Shown: positions 51,071-59,050 of the stretch, one piece after another
Numbering within the stretch: the first letter of the stretch is position 1
How the letters are laid out: each line of letters opens with the position of its first letter
Translations under genes and position numbers: made by a program
Origin: Herbiconiux solani NBRC 106740
GTDB taxonomy: Bacteria > Actinomycetota > Actinomycetes > Actinomycetales > Microbacteriaceae
Length of the DNA: 64,000 nt
Direction of reading: 5' to 3'
Assembly: GCF_001571005.1 (NCBI RefSeq)
Contig: NZ_BCST01000002.1
Span: 434,001-498,000 of the forward strand
The notes under the pieces: model-generated
What the model was told of the DNA's origin: nothing
The model's input: only the letters and a program-made list of their open reading frames with translations
The model's database searches: none

Positions 51071-53056
51071 ATGAGGTATTCTCGTCTTAGCGTCCCCGTC
51101 GTCGCCGGTCTGGTCATCGCGGCCACCATCGCCTCCCCGACCCCAGCTTCGGCGACGAACTTCCTCACGGCCACGATCACGATCACCTCCCCCACCCGCC
51201 CCGATCCCGCGCCGGTGGCAGTCGCGGTCGAGCAGAGCAGCGATCGCGCCTATGTCAGCAACACCTTCGACGGCACCGTGTCGGTCATCGACCTTCAGTC
51301 CAACACGGTCGCAACCACGATCCCGCACGGACCCACCAGCATCGGCGATGGTGCCTCCGCAATCGCCGTAGACGAGCCTCACCGCCAGGTCTATGTCGCG
51401 AACTACAATTCCCACACGGTCTCGGTGATCGACACCACGACGAATGCCGTCATCAAGGTCATCCCCTACGACAGCACTCGCGGAATCGGAAAAGGTCCGA
51501 CGGGGATCGCCGTCGACAGCAATCTCTCCCGCGCCTACGTCGCCAACTTCATCGACGGCACCGTGTCCGTGATCGACACGTCGACGAACAGTGTGACGGC
51601 GGTGATTCCGCACGATTCACTGTCGGGGATCGGGAACTATCCCATCGATATCGCCATCGATGCCGGCTTGCATCGCGCGTACGTACCGAACCTCAACGAC
51701 CATTCCGTCTCGGTCATCGACACCACGACCAACAGCGTCATCACCGTCATCCCTCACGACGTCGCCACGGGAATCGGGCTCAGTCCGCGCGGGATCGCAG
51801 TCGACTCCATCCGTCATCGCGCATTCATCGCGAACGAACGATCGGGGACGGTCTCGGTCGTCGACACGGTGACGAACCACGTAGTGGGAGTGATTCCGAA
51901 CGACCGAACGAACGGTATCGGCGATGGCCCGGACGGCATCGCCGTCGATCCTGACGGACGGCAAGTCTGGGTGGCCACGGAATGGCAGATGACGGCGATC
52001 GACGCCGAGACCCTGCACGTGATTCGCGTCATCCCGAAGGAGGGGAGCTACTACGGCTCCGGGATCCAGTCGATCGGCGTGGATTCCGCGCGACGGCATG
52101 CCCTTGTCGTCGGGTTGAACTCGCAGACCGTGGCACTCATGGATTTGGACAGCACGGCGCCGCTGGTGCGGGTGAGTGGGGCGGATCGGTACGAGAGTTC
52201 GGCTCGGCTCTCCGCTGCGGAGTTCCCGGCCGGCGCCCCCGTCGCCTACGTGGCGTCCGGGGAGAACTTTCCCGATGCGCTTTCGGGTGGGGCCGTGGCC
52301 GGGAGTCGGGGTGCACCGCTGCTGCTCGTATCGAAGGAGAGCATCCCGGCCGCCGTCGGGGCGGAATTGACGAGGTTGCGGCCCGGCAGGATCGTCGTGC
52401 TCGGCGGGCCGGCATCGGTCAGCGACGGTGTCGTCGGCGCTCTCACTGCTTACGCTCCGGCGACACGCGTAGGAGGTGTCGACCGGTACGCCGTGTCGGC
52501 CGCGCTGTCAGCGCAAGCGTTCACGCCGGGTCCCCCGGCGGTCTACGTGGCGTCGGGCGAGAATTTCCCTGACGCTCTGGCCGGCGGCGCGGTCGCCGGA
52601 CTTCGAGGGGCGCCGGTTCTGCTCGTGCAGCGGGATGCCATCCCCGCTGCCGTGCAGACCGAGCTCGCACGGCTGCGGCCGGGCAAGATCGTGATCCTCG
52701 GCGGCGTCAACACCGTCAGCGCCGGCGTTGAGGGCGTCCTCGGAACAGTCGCGCCCACTACTCGCGTTGCGGGCGTCGATCGCTATGACGGGTCGGCCGC
52801 GGTCTCCGCGAGCGCATTCCCTACCGGCAGCCGAACGGTGTTCATCGCTTCGGGCAACACGTTCCCGGACGCACTGTCAGGCGGGCCGGCCGCTGCGAGC
52901 AACAACGCCCCGATCCTGCTCGTGATGAGGGACGCCATTCCTGCGAGCGTGGCCACCGAACTCTCCCGGCTCCGGCCCACACGGATCGTCGTCCTGGGCG
53001 GAGCGAACTCGGTCTCGCCCGCCGTCTTCGATCAGCTCGGCGCCTTCCTCCTCTGA
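51071..53056 (+). CDS. Secreted YncE-type beta-propeller with cell-wall-binding repeats
   Basis: A 661-residue exported protein. A Sec signal peptide covers residues 1-29 ('VPVVAGLVIAATIASPTPAS' then 'ATN'). Residues about 45-355 are repeated blades with 'VYVANYNSHTVSVIDTTTNA' and five similar units, the 40-residue YncE/YVTN pattern. Residues about 360-660 are three cell-wall-binding type 2 repeats ('RVSGADRYESSARLS', 'RVGGVDRYAVSAALS', 'RVAGVDRYDGSAAVS'). It should be displayed on the wall; its ligand is unknown. Start ATG 51071. Confidence 0.85.
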   Translation: MRYSRLSVPVVAGLVIAATIASPTPASATNFLTATITITSPTRPDPAPVAVAVEQSSDRAYVSNTFDGTVSVIDLQSNTVATTIPHGPTSIGDGASAIAVDEPHRQVYVANYNSHTVSVIDTTTNAVIKVIPYDSTRGIGKGPTGIAVDSNLSRAYVANFIDGTVSVIDTSTNSVTAVIPHDSLSGIGNYPIDIAIDAGLHRAYVPNLNDHSVSVIDTTTNSVITVIPHDVATGIGLSPRGIAVDSIRHRAFIANERSGTVSVVDTVTNHVVGVIPNDRTNGIGDGPDGIAVDPDGRQVWVATEWQMTAIDAETLHVIRVIPKEGSYYGSGIQSIGVDSARRHALVVGLNSQTVALMDLDSTAPLVRVSGADRYESSARLSAAEFPAGAPVAYVASGENFPDALSGGAVAGSRGAPLLLVSKESIPAAVGAELTRLRPGRIVVLGGPASVSDGVVGALTAYAPATRVGGVDRYAVSAALSAQAFTPGPPAVYVASGENFPDALAGGAVAGLRGAPVLLVQRDAIPAAVQTELARLRPGKIVILGGVNTVSAGVEGVLGTVAPTTRVAGVDRYDGSAAVSASAFPTGSRTVFIASGNTFPDALSGGPAAASNNAPILLVMRDAIPASVATELSRLRPTRIVVLGGANSVSPAVFDQLGAFLL

Positions 53057-53124
53057 TACCGGCTCACCGCCAAGCTCACCCACGGTGAGCCGATATGTCG
53101 TCGCCTCTTGCATTGGCGGAGGTA

Positions 53125-53140
53125 GTGAGTGTACGGTCAC
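53125..53140. promoter_or_regulatory. TetR operator site 1
   Basis: GTGAGTGTACGGTCAC, within the larger inverted repeat TGAGTG-N6-CACTCA (53126-53143), ends five bases before the tetR start. It matches site 2 (53752-53767) in 14 of 16 bases. Autoregulation is the likely role. Confidence 0.65.
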
Positions 53141-53144
53141 TCAT

Positions 53145-53699
53145 ATGGGCAAGGTGCTTTCTACTGCGGAGGTGAGACGGGAGACCGTGGTCGCCAGTGC
53201 GATCCGGGCGTTCTCGCGATCGGGGTACCTCGGCACGCCGATCGCCAAGGTCGCCGAGGAGGCGCGGATCTCGACGGCGTATGTCTTCAAGCTCTTCCCG
53301 GGCAAGGAGGCGCTCTTCGTCGCCGCACTCGAGCGGTGCTTCGAGCTCGTGCTCGAGGCGCTCGAAGCCGGAGCCGCCGGCGCGACCGAACAGACTCCCG
53401 AGGGCGTCCTCGACGCGATGGGGGATGCCTACGCCCATCTCATCGCCGACCGCGACCTCCTCATGCTGCAGGTGCACGCCCAGTCGGCCTCCGACGTGCC
53501 CGAGGTACGGCAGGCCTTGCAGCGCGGGCTCGCCCGCGTCACCGAGTTCGCGGCCAGCCGCTCGGGGGCCGACGACTCCTCCGTGCAGCGGTTCATCGCC
53601 TACGGCCAGCTCTGCCACCTCATCGTGACGGTCGGCGTCGAGAACATCGACTCCAACTGGGCACGACTTCTCAGCGAAGGCATCACGCACCCCGCCTGA
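53145..53699 (+). CDS. TetR family transcriptional regulator
   Basis: A 184-residue TetR-type repressor. The N-terminal helix-turn-helix is in 'SRSGYLGTPIAKVAEEARIS' then 'TAYVFKLFPGKEALF'; the ligand domain is short. The start at ATG 53145 immediately follows operator site 1. A drug-export MFS gene follows 89 bases later, with a near-identical operator in front of it; the regulator therefore very probably represses both. The inducer is unknown. Confidence 0.88.
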   Translation: MGKVLSTAEVRRETVVASAIRAFSRSGYLGTPIAKVAEEARISTAYVFKLFPGKEALFVAALERCFELVLEALEAGAAGATEQTPEGVLDAMGDAYAHLIADRDLLMLQVHAQSASDVPEVRQALQRGLARVTEFAASRSGADDSSVQRFIAYGQLCHLIVTVGVENIDSNWARLLSEGITHPA

Positions 53700-53751
53700 G
53701 CGCCGAACAGCCGGGTCGGACCATCGACCCGGCTTTGCTTTCCGCACAAGG

Positions 53752-53767
53752 GTGACTGTACAGTCAC
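53752..53767. promoter_or_regulatory. TetR operator site 2
   Basis: GTGACTGTACAGTCAC is a perfect 16-bp palindrome located 21 bases before the MFS start. Together with site 1 it defines a consensus GTGAnTGTACnGTCAC. Confidence 0.7.
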
Positions 53768-53788
53768 TCACCAATCGAAAGGCCCACC

Positions 53789-55288
53789 ATGTCCACCACC
53801 ACCTCCGCTATGACCCCCACCACCCCGCCCCTCAGCCCGCACCGCTGGGCCGCACTCGTCGTGCTCGCCGTCGCCCAGTTCCTCGTCGTGCTCGACGCCT
53901 CCATCGTCAACATCGCACTCCCGTCGATCGGCTCGCAGCTGGGCCTGGACACCGCCCAGCTCAGCGGCGTCATCACCGCCTACGTGCTCCCCTTCGGCGG
54001 ACTGCTGCTGCTCGGCGGACGACTCGCCGACCGGTTCGGGCACCGCCGGGTCTTCCTGATCGGCATCGCCGGCTTCATCGCCGCCTCGGCCCTCGCGGGG
54101 CTGGCACCGAACGGCGGCCTGCTGCTCGCGGCCCGCGCCCTGCAGGGAGCCTCCGCGGCACTGCTCGCCCCGGCATCCCTCGCCATCGTCACCCGCCTGT
54201 TCGTCACCCCCGCCGACCGCGCCAAGGCCCTTGGCGTCTGGGGCGCGGTCGCCGGCATCGGCAGCGCCGCCGGCGTCCTGCTCGGCGGGGTGCTCACGGC
54301 GGCCTTCGGCTGGCCCGCGATCTTCTTCGTCAACGTGCCGGCCGGGCTGTTCGTGCTCCTCGTCCTCCCCCGCCTCGTGCGCCGCGACCGGATGAACGCC
54401 ACCGACACCGAGAACACCAACGCGAACGCCAACACCAGCAACAGCAACAGCACCAACACCACCCCCGCCAAGCTCGACCTCCCCGGCGCTGCTACCGTCA
54501 CCGGAGGCCTCATCGCCCTGGTCGCCGGCCTCAGCGCCGCAGGCCAGGCCGGCTTCGGTTCCCCCCTCGTGATCGCCCTCTTCGCCGTCGCCGTCGCCCT
54601 CCTCACCGCCTTCGCGCTGATCGAACGCCGCAGCCCCGCGCCGCTGGTCGACCTGGCGATCTTCCGGCGCCCGGCCGTCACCGGCGGCAACCTCGCCATG
54701 CTCCTGATCGGGGCCGCCACCACCGCCACCTTCTTCGCCCTCTCCGTCTTCATGCAGGACGTGCTCGGCTTCGACGCCCTCACCTCCGGCCTGACGCAGC
54801 TCCCCCTCGCCGGCACCCTCGTCGTCGCGGCCGCCACGGTCCCGGCCCTGATGGCCCGGATCGGCGCCCGCCCCGTGCTCGTCGGCGCCCTGGTCGTGCT
54901 GGCTGCCGGCCTGATCTGGCTCTCGTTCGCCCCGGCCGGCGCCGGGTTCGTCAGCGACCTGCTCGCCCCGACCATCGTGATCGGCGCCGGGCTCGGCGCA
55001 TCCTTCGTCGCGGTCACCGACCTCGCCGTGAGCGGCACCAGCGGGACGGATGCGGGACTCGCCAGCGGACTGGTCAACACCAGCCAGCAGATCGGCGGCG
55101 CCCTCGGACTCGCGGTGCTGTCGACGATCGCGGCTGCGGTCACGAGCGGAGCCCTCGGATCCGGAGCAGCCCCGGCCGTCGCCGCGACCTCGGGCTTCAG
55201 CGCCGTCTTCGTCGGAGGCGCGCTGGCCGCGCTGGTCGCCGCCACCCTCGTGCTCGCCATCCGCCCCGCCCGCGCCCGCCGCGCCTGA
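53789..55288 (+). CDS. MFS transporter, DHA2 (EmrB/QacA) type
   Basis: A 499-residue 14-TM exporter. TM1 is 'AQFLVVLDASIVNIALPSIG', motif A 'GGRLADRFGHRRVFLIGIA', and 'ARALQGASAALLAPASLAIV' marks TM4. A hydrophilic loop of about 35 residues between the sixth and seventh TM is an Asn/Thr/Ser run ('TENTNANANTSNSNSTNTTP'), unusual in this family. Drug or metabolite export under TetR control is the expected role. ATG 53789 follows AAAGG. Confidence 0.9.
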   Translation: MSTTTSAMTPTTPPLSPHRWAALVVLAVAQFLVVLDASIVNIALPSIGSQLGLDTAQLSGVITAYVLPFGGLLLLGGRLADRFGHRRVFLIGIAGFIAASALAGLAPNGGLLLAARALQGASAALLAPASLAIVTRLFVTPADRAKALGVWGAVAGIGSAAGVLLGGVLTAAFGWPAIFFVNVPAGLFVLLVLPRLVRRDRMNATDTENTNANANTSNSNSTNTTPAKLDLPGAATVTGGLIALVAGLSAAGQAGFGSPLVIALFAVAVALLTAFALIERRSPAPLVDLAIFRRPAVTGGNLAMLLIGAATTATFFALSVFMQDVLGFDALTSGLTQLPLAGTLVVAAATVPALMARIGARPVLVGALVVLAAGLIWLSFAPAGAGFVSDLLAPTIVIGAGLGASFVAVTDLAVSGTSGTDAGLASGLVNTSQQIGGALGLAVLSTIAAAVTSGALGSGAAPAVAATSGFSAVFVGGALAALVAATLVLAIRPARARRA

Positions 55289-55473
55289 CGCCCGCCCGAG
55301 CACGCGCCGCGCATCCCGCACCCGCCCCGCCCGCGCCCGCCGGGGCTGACGCCCCCGCCAGGTCCGACACCAGACCGAACGCCCCTGCACATCCGTGCGA
55401 AACCCTGGCTGCGCCCCCACCGCGGTGGTACTTTCGGCCAAAGACCACCGGCCATCCAATCGAGGAGGATCTC

Positions 55474-55608
55474 ATGACCGAGAAGAAGGAACACGACGGA
55501 CGCGGCGAGCGCGACGGCGAGTACACCGACACCGAGGCCGAGAACGTGGACGTGCCCGAGCCCGAGAGCGGCGAGTACACCGACAGCGTCATCCCCGGCG
55601 ACGAGTAG
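55474..55608 (+). CDS. Small acidic protein, 44 aa
   Basis: A 44-residue, strongly acidic protein with an excellent GAGGAGGA box eight bases before ATG 55474. It holds two similar blocks, 'GEYTDTEAENVDVPEPE' and 'GEYTDSVIPGDE'. No family is recognised. A perfect terminator follows 17 bases after the stop, so it appears to be a discrete transcript. Short proteins like this occur in Microbacteriaceae genomes as hypothetical proteins; function unknown. Confidence 0.65.
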   Translation: MTEKKEHDGRGERDGEYTDTEAENVDVPEPESGEYTDSVIPGDE

Positions 55609-55625
55609 TCGACCAGGGCGAACGA

Positions 55626-55667
55626 GCGCCGCACGCCCCCGGAATCACGGGGCGTGCGGCGCTTTTT
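55626..55667 (+). terminator. Rho-independent terminator
   Basis: GCGCCGCACGCCCC (55626-55639) pairs perfectly with GGGGCGTGCGGCGC (55649-55662) across a 9-base loop, followed by TTTTT at 55663-55667. This is a textbook terminator for the small acidic gene. Confidence 0.9.
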
Positions 55668-55719
55668 CACGCCCCGGAAATCCTGCGGCGCAGAGCGGGA
55701 ATAAATCCGCCGCCGCTCA

Positions 55720-55749
55720 ACTTGACACGCGTTCGCGCGCGAGTAGTGT
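55720..55749 (+). promoter_or_regulatory. Promoter of the APC permease gene (leaderless)
   Basis: TTGACA at 55720-55725 and TAGTGT at 55744-55749 are spaced by 18 bases. A transcription start 7-9 bases after the -10 box would coincide with GTG 55758, so the message would be leaderless. No Shine-Dalgarno box is present. Confidence 0.55.
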
Positions 55750-55757
55750 CGTCACTC

Positions 55758-57791
55758 GTGGTTAATGAAACCCGCTCAGCGAAACGCTGGTTGATCGGCG
55801 ATCCGCTGCCGAGCGACAAGCTCGAGGGTCAGCTCCTCCCCAAGCGCCTGGCACTCCCGATCTTCGCGAGCGACCCGCTCTCCTCCGTGGCGTACGCCCC
55901 GCAGGAGCTGCTCATGATCCTGCTGATCGGCGGGCTCTCGTTCCTGACCTTCGCGCCGTGGGTCGCCGCAGCGGTCGTGCTGCTGCTCGTGGTGGTCGTG
56001 GCCAGCTACCGGCAGCTCGTGAAGGCCTACCCGAGCGGCGGCGGCGACTACGAGGTCGCCCATAAGAACCTCGGCGAGAAGGCGGGCCTGGTCGTCGCCT
56101 CGGCCCTGCTGGTCGACTACGTGCTGACGGTCGCCGTGTCGGTGGCCTCGGGCGTCGACAACATCATCTCCGCCCTCCCCGAGCTCAACCCGTGGCGGGT
56201 CGAGATCGCGGTGGGCTTCGTGATCATCCTGATGGCGGTCAACCTCCGCGGTGTCCGCGAGTCGAGCAAGGCCTTCGCCATCCCCACCTACGTCTTCGTC
56301 GCCAGCGTCGCCGCGATGATCGTGATCGGCCTGGTGCGCACGGCGTTCGGCGCCGCTCCCGTCGCCGAGTCGGCGGGCTTCGAGGTGCGGGCCGACCAGC
56401 TGACCCAGGCGGCGATGATCCTGCTGCTCCTGCGGGCGTTCTCGAGCGGATGCTCCGCCCTCACGGGCGTCGAGGCCATCTCGAACGGCGTGCCCGCGTT
56501 CCGCACCCCCAAGGTCCAGAACGCGCAGCGCACGCTCGTGCTCATGGGCGGCATCGCGATCTGCCTGTTCGCCGGCCTCACCGCCGTCGCACTGATCTCG
56601 GGCGTGCACTACGCCGAGGACGCCTGTCACCTGATCGGCTTCGCCGACTGCGCCACCACCCCGCAGCGGAGCCTGATGGCCCAGGTCGCGGCGGCGACCT
56701 TCGGCAACAACACGATCATGTTCTTCATCATCCAGGCCGCCACCGCGGCGGTGCTGCTGCTCGCGGCGAACACCGCGTTCAACGGCTTCCCGCTGCTCGG
56801 CTCGGTGCTGGCGAAGGACTCGTACGCCCCCAAGGCCATGCTGACCCGCGGCGACCGTCTCGTCTTCTCGAACGGCATGATCGTGCTGGCGCTCGCGGCG
56901 ACCGCGATCCTGATCGTCTACCAGGCGAACCTGACCCAGCTCATCCAGCTCTACATCATCGGCGTCTTCGTCTCGTTCACGCTCGGCCAGACCGGCATGG
57001 TCAGGCACTGGCTCCGGATGCTCAAAGAGGGTTGCGCCGACCGGGGCGCGGTCGTGCGCTCCCTCGCCATCAACGCGGTGGGAGCCGTCTTCACCGCGAT
57101 CGTGCTGATCGTAGTGACCATCACCAAGTTCACCCACGGCGCCTGGCTCGTGTTCGCGATCATGCCCGTGCTCTTCCTGCTCATGCTCGGCGTCAACCGC
57201 TACTACCGCGACGTCAACAAAGAGGTGGAGGTCGACCCGCACACCACCTTCGGCGCGACAGGCGACCACGCCATCGTGCTCGTGGGGCGGATGCAGAAGC
57301 CGGTGCTCAAGGCCCTCGACTACGCCATCGCCGCCCGGCACGACTCGATCGAGGCGGTGCACCTCTCGATCGACGAGGAGCAGACCAGCCAGCTCGAGGC
57401 CGACTGGCAGTCGATGAACATCGAGGTGCCGCTCAACATCATCGAGTCGCCCTACCGCGACGTGGCGGTGCCGCTGGCGAAGTACATCATGAAGCACCAG
57501 GCCGAGCACGGCGGCGAGGTCGTGACCGTCTACACGCCGATCTACATCGTGGGGCACTGGTGGGAGACGATCCTGCACAACCACAAGGCGCGCCGCATCC
57601 GCAAGAAGCTCATGCTCGTGCACGGCGTGACCATCGCGCTGGTGCCGTGGCTGCTCGACTCCTCCGAGCTGCTCTACGGCCGCCGTTCGCGCCCGCTGCC
57701 CGGTCAGGAGCGTCGCGGCGAGCCGGTGCGTCCGGTGCCGCGCCGCCCGCACTCGGGAGACCCCGTCGTGCAGAAGCGCGGACGAGGCTGA
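55758..57791 (+). CDS. APC family permease with cytoplasmic C-terminal domain
   Basis: A 677-residue membrane protein. Residues about 1-470 hold 12 TM segments of the amino acid-polyamine-organocation superfamily ('FASDPLSSVAYAPQELLMIL', 'GVEAISNGVPAFRTPKVQNA'). Residues about 480-640 are a cytoplasmic domain ('ATGDHAIVLVGRMQKPVLKA', 'ARHDSIEAVHLSIDEEQTSQ') resembling a universal-stress-type sensor. The substrate may be an amino acid or ion; not determined. The start at GTG 55758 follows the promoter inference; GTG 55746 is the alternative. Confidence 0.83.
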   Translation: MVNETRSAKRWLIGDPLPSDKLEGQLLPKRLALPIFASDPLSSVAYAPQELLMILLIGGLSFLTFAPWVAAAVVLLLVVVVASYRQLVKAYPSGGGDYEVAHKNLGEKAGLVVASALLVDYVLTVAVSVASGVDNIISALPELNPWRVEIAVGFVIILMAVNLRGVRESSKAFAIPTYVFVASVAAMIVIGLVRTAFGAAPVAESAGFEVRADQLTQAAMILLLLRAFSSGCSALTGVEAISNGVPAFRTPKVQNAQRTLVLMGGIAICLFAGLTAVALISGVHYAEDACHLIGFADCATTPQRSLMAQVAAATFGNNTIMFFIIQAATAAVLLLAANTAFNGFPLLGSVLAKDSYAPKAMLTRGDRLVFSNGMIVLALAATAILIVYQANLTQLIQLYIIGVFVSFTLGQTGMVRHWLRMLKEGCADRGAVVRSLAINAVGAVFTAIVLIVVTITKFTHGAWLVFAIMPVLFLLMLGVNRYYRDVNKEVEVDPHTTFGATGDHAIVLVGRMQKPVLKALDYAIAARHDSIEAVHLSIDEEQTSQLEADWQSMNIEVPLNIIESPYRDVAVPLAKYIMKHQAEHGGEVVTVYTPIYIVGHWWETILHNHKARRIRKKLMLVHGVTIALVPWLLDSSELLYGRRSRPLPGQERRGEPVRPVPRRPHSGDPVVQKRGRG

Positions 57792-57921
57792 GCGCCCGCC
57801 GTCACCCTGCCCGGCGCACGGGGTCGACCGATGGCTGCGTGCTAAACTGACCCAAGTTTTCGTCGTTGTTCGTCTCATCCGGGTGGCACCGCCCCCGGCC
57901 CGATTCGTGAGGGGGTCTCGC

Positions 57922-58128
57922 ATGGGGCGTGGCCGTCAAAAAGCCAAGCACACGAAGGTCGCACGCGAGCTGAAGTACTTCAGCCCCGACACGAACTATT
58001 CGGCGCTCGAGCGTGAACTCACGGGCAGCCAGCACGGCGAACCCGACTACTCGAAGTGGATCGACGACGACGAGGATGCGGACGCCGACGAGGCGTTCGA
58101 ACCGACCGACGAGCAGAAGCGCGCCTGA
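57922..58128 (+). CDS. DUF3073 family protein
   Basis: A 68-residue protein with the conserved opening 'MGRGRQKAKHTKVARELKYF' and 'SPDTNYSALEREL', then an acidic tail. DUF3073 genes are characteristic of Actinobacteria and are often found beside purine-synthesis genes, as here. No function is known. GAGGGGG precedes ATG 57922. Confidence 0.9.
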   Translation: MGRGRQKAKHTKVARELKYFSPDTNYSALERELTGSQHGEPDYSKWIDDDEDADADEAFEPTDEQKRA

Positions 58129-58146
58129 GCCGAGCTTTCGAGCCCG

Positions 58147-58491
58147 CTAGACCGTCTCGTCGTTGTCGGAACCGTGTTCGCGGACGAGCTCGACCGTCAC
58201 GGTGCGGGCACGACGGCGGCTGATGCGGTCGATCACGAGCGCCACGATCGCGCCCAGCGCGACGAAGATCGCGATGATGAACAGGGCCGTGAAGCCGATC
58301 ACCTGGAGGCGACTGAATTCGCCCTGCTCGGGATACGCGAAGGTCACGATGAGCGTGAGCAGCAGGCCGATCGCCGCACCGACCGCCATGAAGCGGTAGT
58401 AGCGGGGCGCACGGCGGACCGACACCGGCCCGATCTGGCCGGGTGCCTGGTCGCCGTCGCGGGTGGGCGGGACGTCGGGGTGCGAACTCAC
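58147..58491 (-). CDS. Small two-TM membrane protein
   Basis: A 114-residue protein started by GTG 58491. Two TM helices are clear: 'YRFMAVGAAIGLLLTLIVTF' and 'VIGFTALFIIAIFVALGAIV', followed by a basic-acidic tail. Similar proteins sit next to DUF3073 and purine genes in actinobacteria, but I do not know a name. The downstream sterol-carrier-like gene lies 109 bases away on the same strand, upstream of it. Confidence 0.72.
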   Translation of the reverse strand: MSSHPDVPPTRDGDQAPGQIGPVSVRRAPRYYRFMAVGAAIGLLLTLIVTFAYPEQGEFSRLQVIGFTALFIIAIFVALGAIVALVIDRISRRRARTVTVELVREHGSDNDETV

Positions 58492-58600
58492 GCCTCTATT
58501 GTCGCGCACTCGGCTGGGCATGGGGTGCGATCGGGACGCTTTGCGCGGCTCCGTTGTGGCGCGGTTCGCGCGATTCAGCGGTCGGGATGGTTCGCGCGGT

Positions 58601-58963
58601 TCAGCGGGCCAGGGGCACGACGGCCGAGAGATCGGCGCGCTGGCCGGAGGCGTGGATGCGGGCGGTCGCGCGACCCTCGGCCCAGCTGAGCCGGCCGGTG
58701 GCGAGCTCGAGCCAGGTGCGTGCATCCATCTCGACCACGTTCGGCGGGGTGCCCCGGGTGTGCCCCGGGCCCTCGATGCACTGCACGGCGCCGAACGGCG
58801 GCACCCGCACCTCGACCGAGTTGCCCTCGGCGGCGTCGGCGAGCCGCTGCAGCAGGTAGCGCACGGCGGTCGCACGGGTGTCCCGCGACGCCTGGTCGAA
58901 GTCGGCCGTGGCGGCGGCGACGGCCGCGGTGCCGTCGGCGTCGCCGATCCTCGCTTTTGCCAT
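58601..58963 (-). CDS. Sterol-carrier-like (SCP2-type) protein
   Basis: A 120-residue protein of the bacterial sterol carrier family. 'VRVPPFGAVQCIEGPGHTRG' and 'VVEMDARTWLELATGRLSWA' are recognisable. It is expected to bind lipid or other hydrophobic ligands and is a frequent neighbour of purD/purF in actinobacteria. ATG 58963 is divergent from purD at 59051, with 87 bases between. Confidence 0.8.
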   Translation of the reverse strand: MAKARIGDADGTAAVAAATADFDQASRDTRATAVRYLLQRLADAAEGNSVEVRVPPFGAVQCIEGPGHTRGTPPNVVEMDARTWLELATGRLSWAEGRATARIHASGQRADLSAVVPLAR

Positions 58964-59050
58964 GGGTCCACGGTATCCCCCGCGGGCCGGGCAGCGGCAG
59001 TCGCCCGGTGGCAGCCCGGCGGCACGGGCGCCCCTCGGTAGGCTGGGGGC

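Noticed and set aside
51000-53056. CRISPR-like periodic repeats in the 51-53 kb gene
   Set aside because: The periodicity is in-frame coding repetition of propeller blades and wall-binding repeats, not direct repeats with unique spacers.
53752-55608. A 618-codon plus-strand frame over the DHA2 exporter
   Set aside because: It is an Arg/Pro-rich shadow of the exporter. Only its last 44 codons, from ATG 55474, look like a real gene because of their own ribosome site and terminator.
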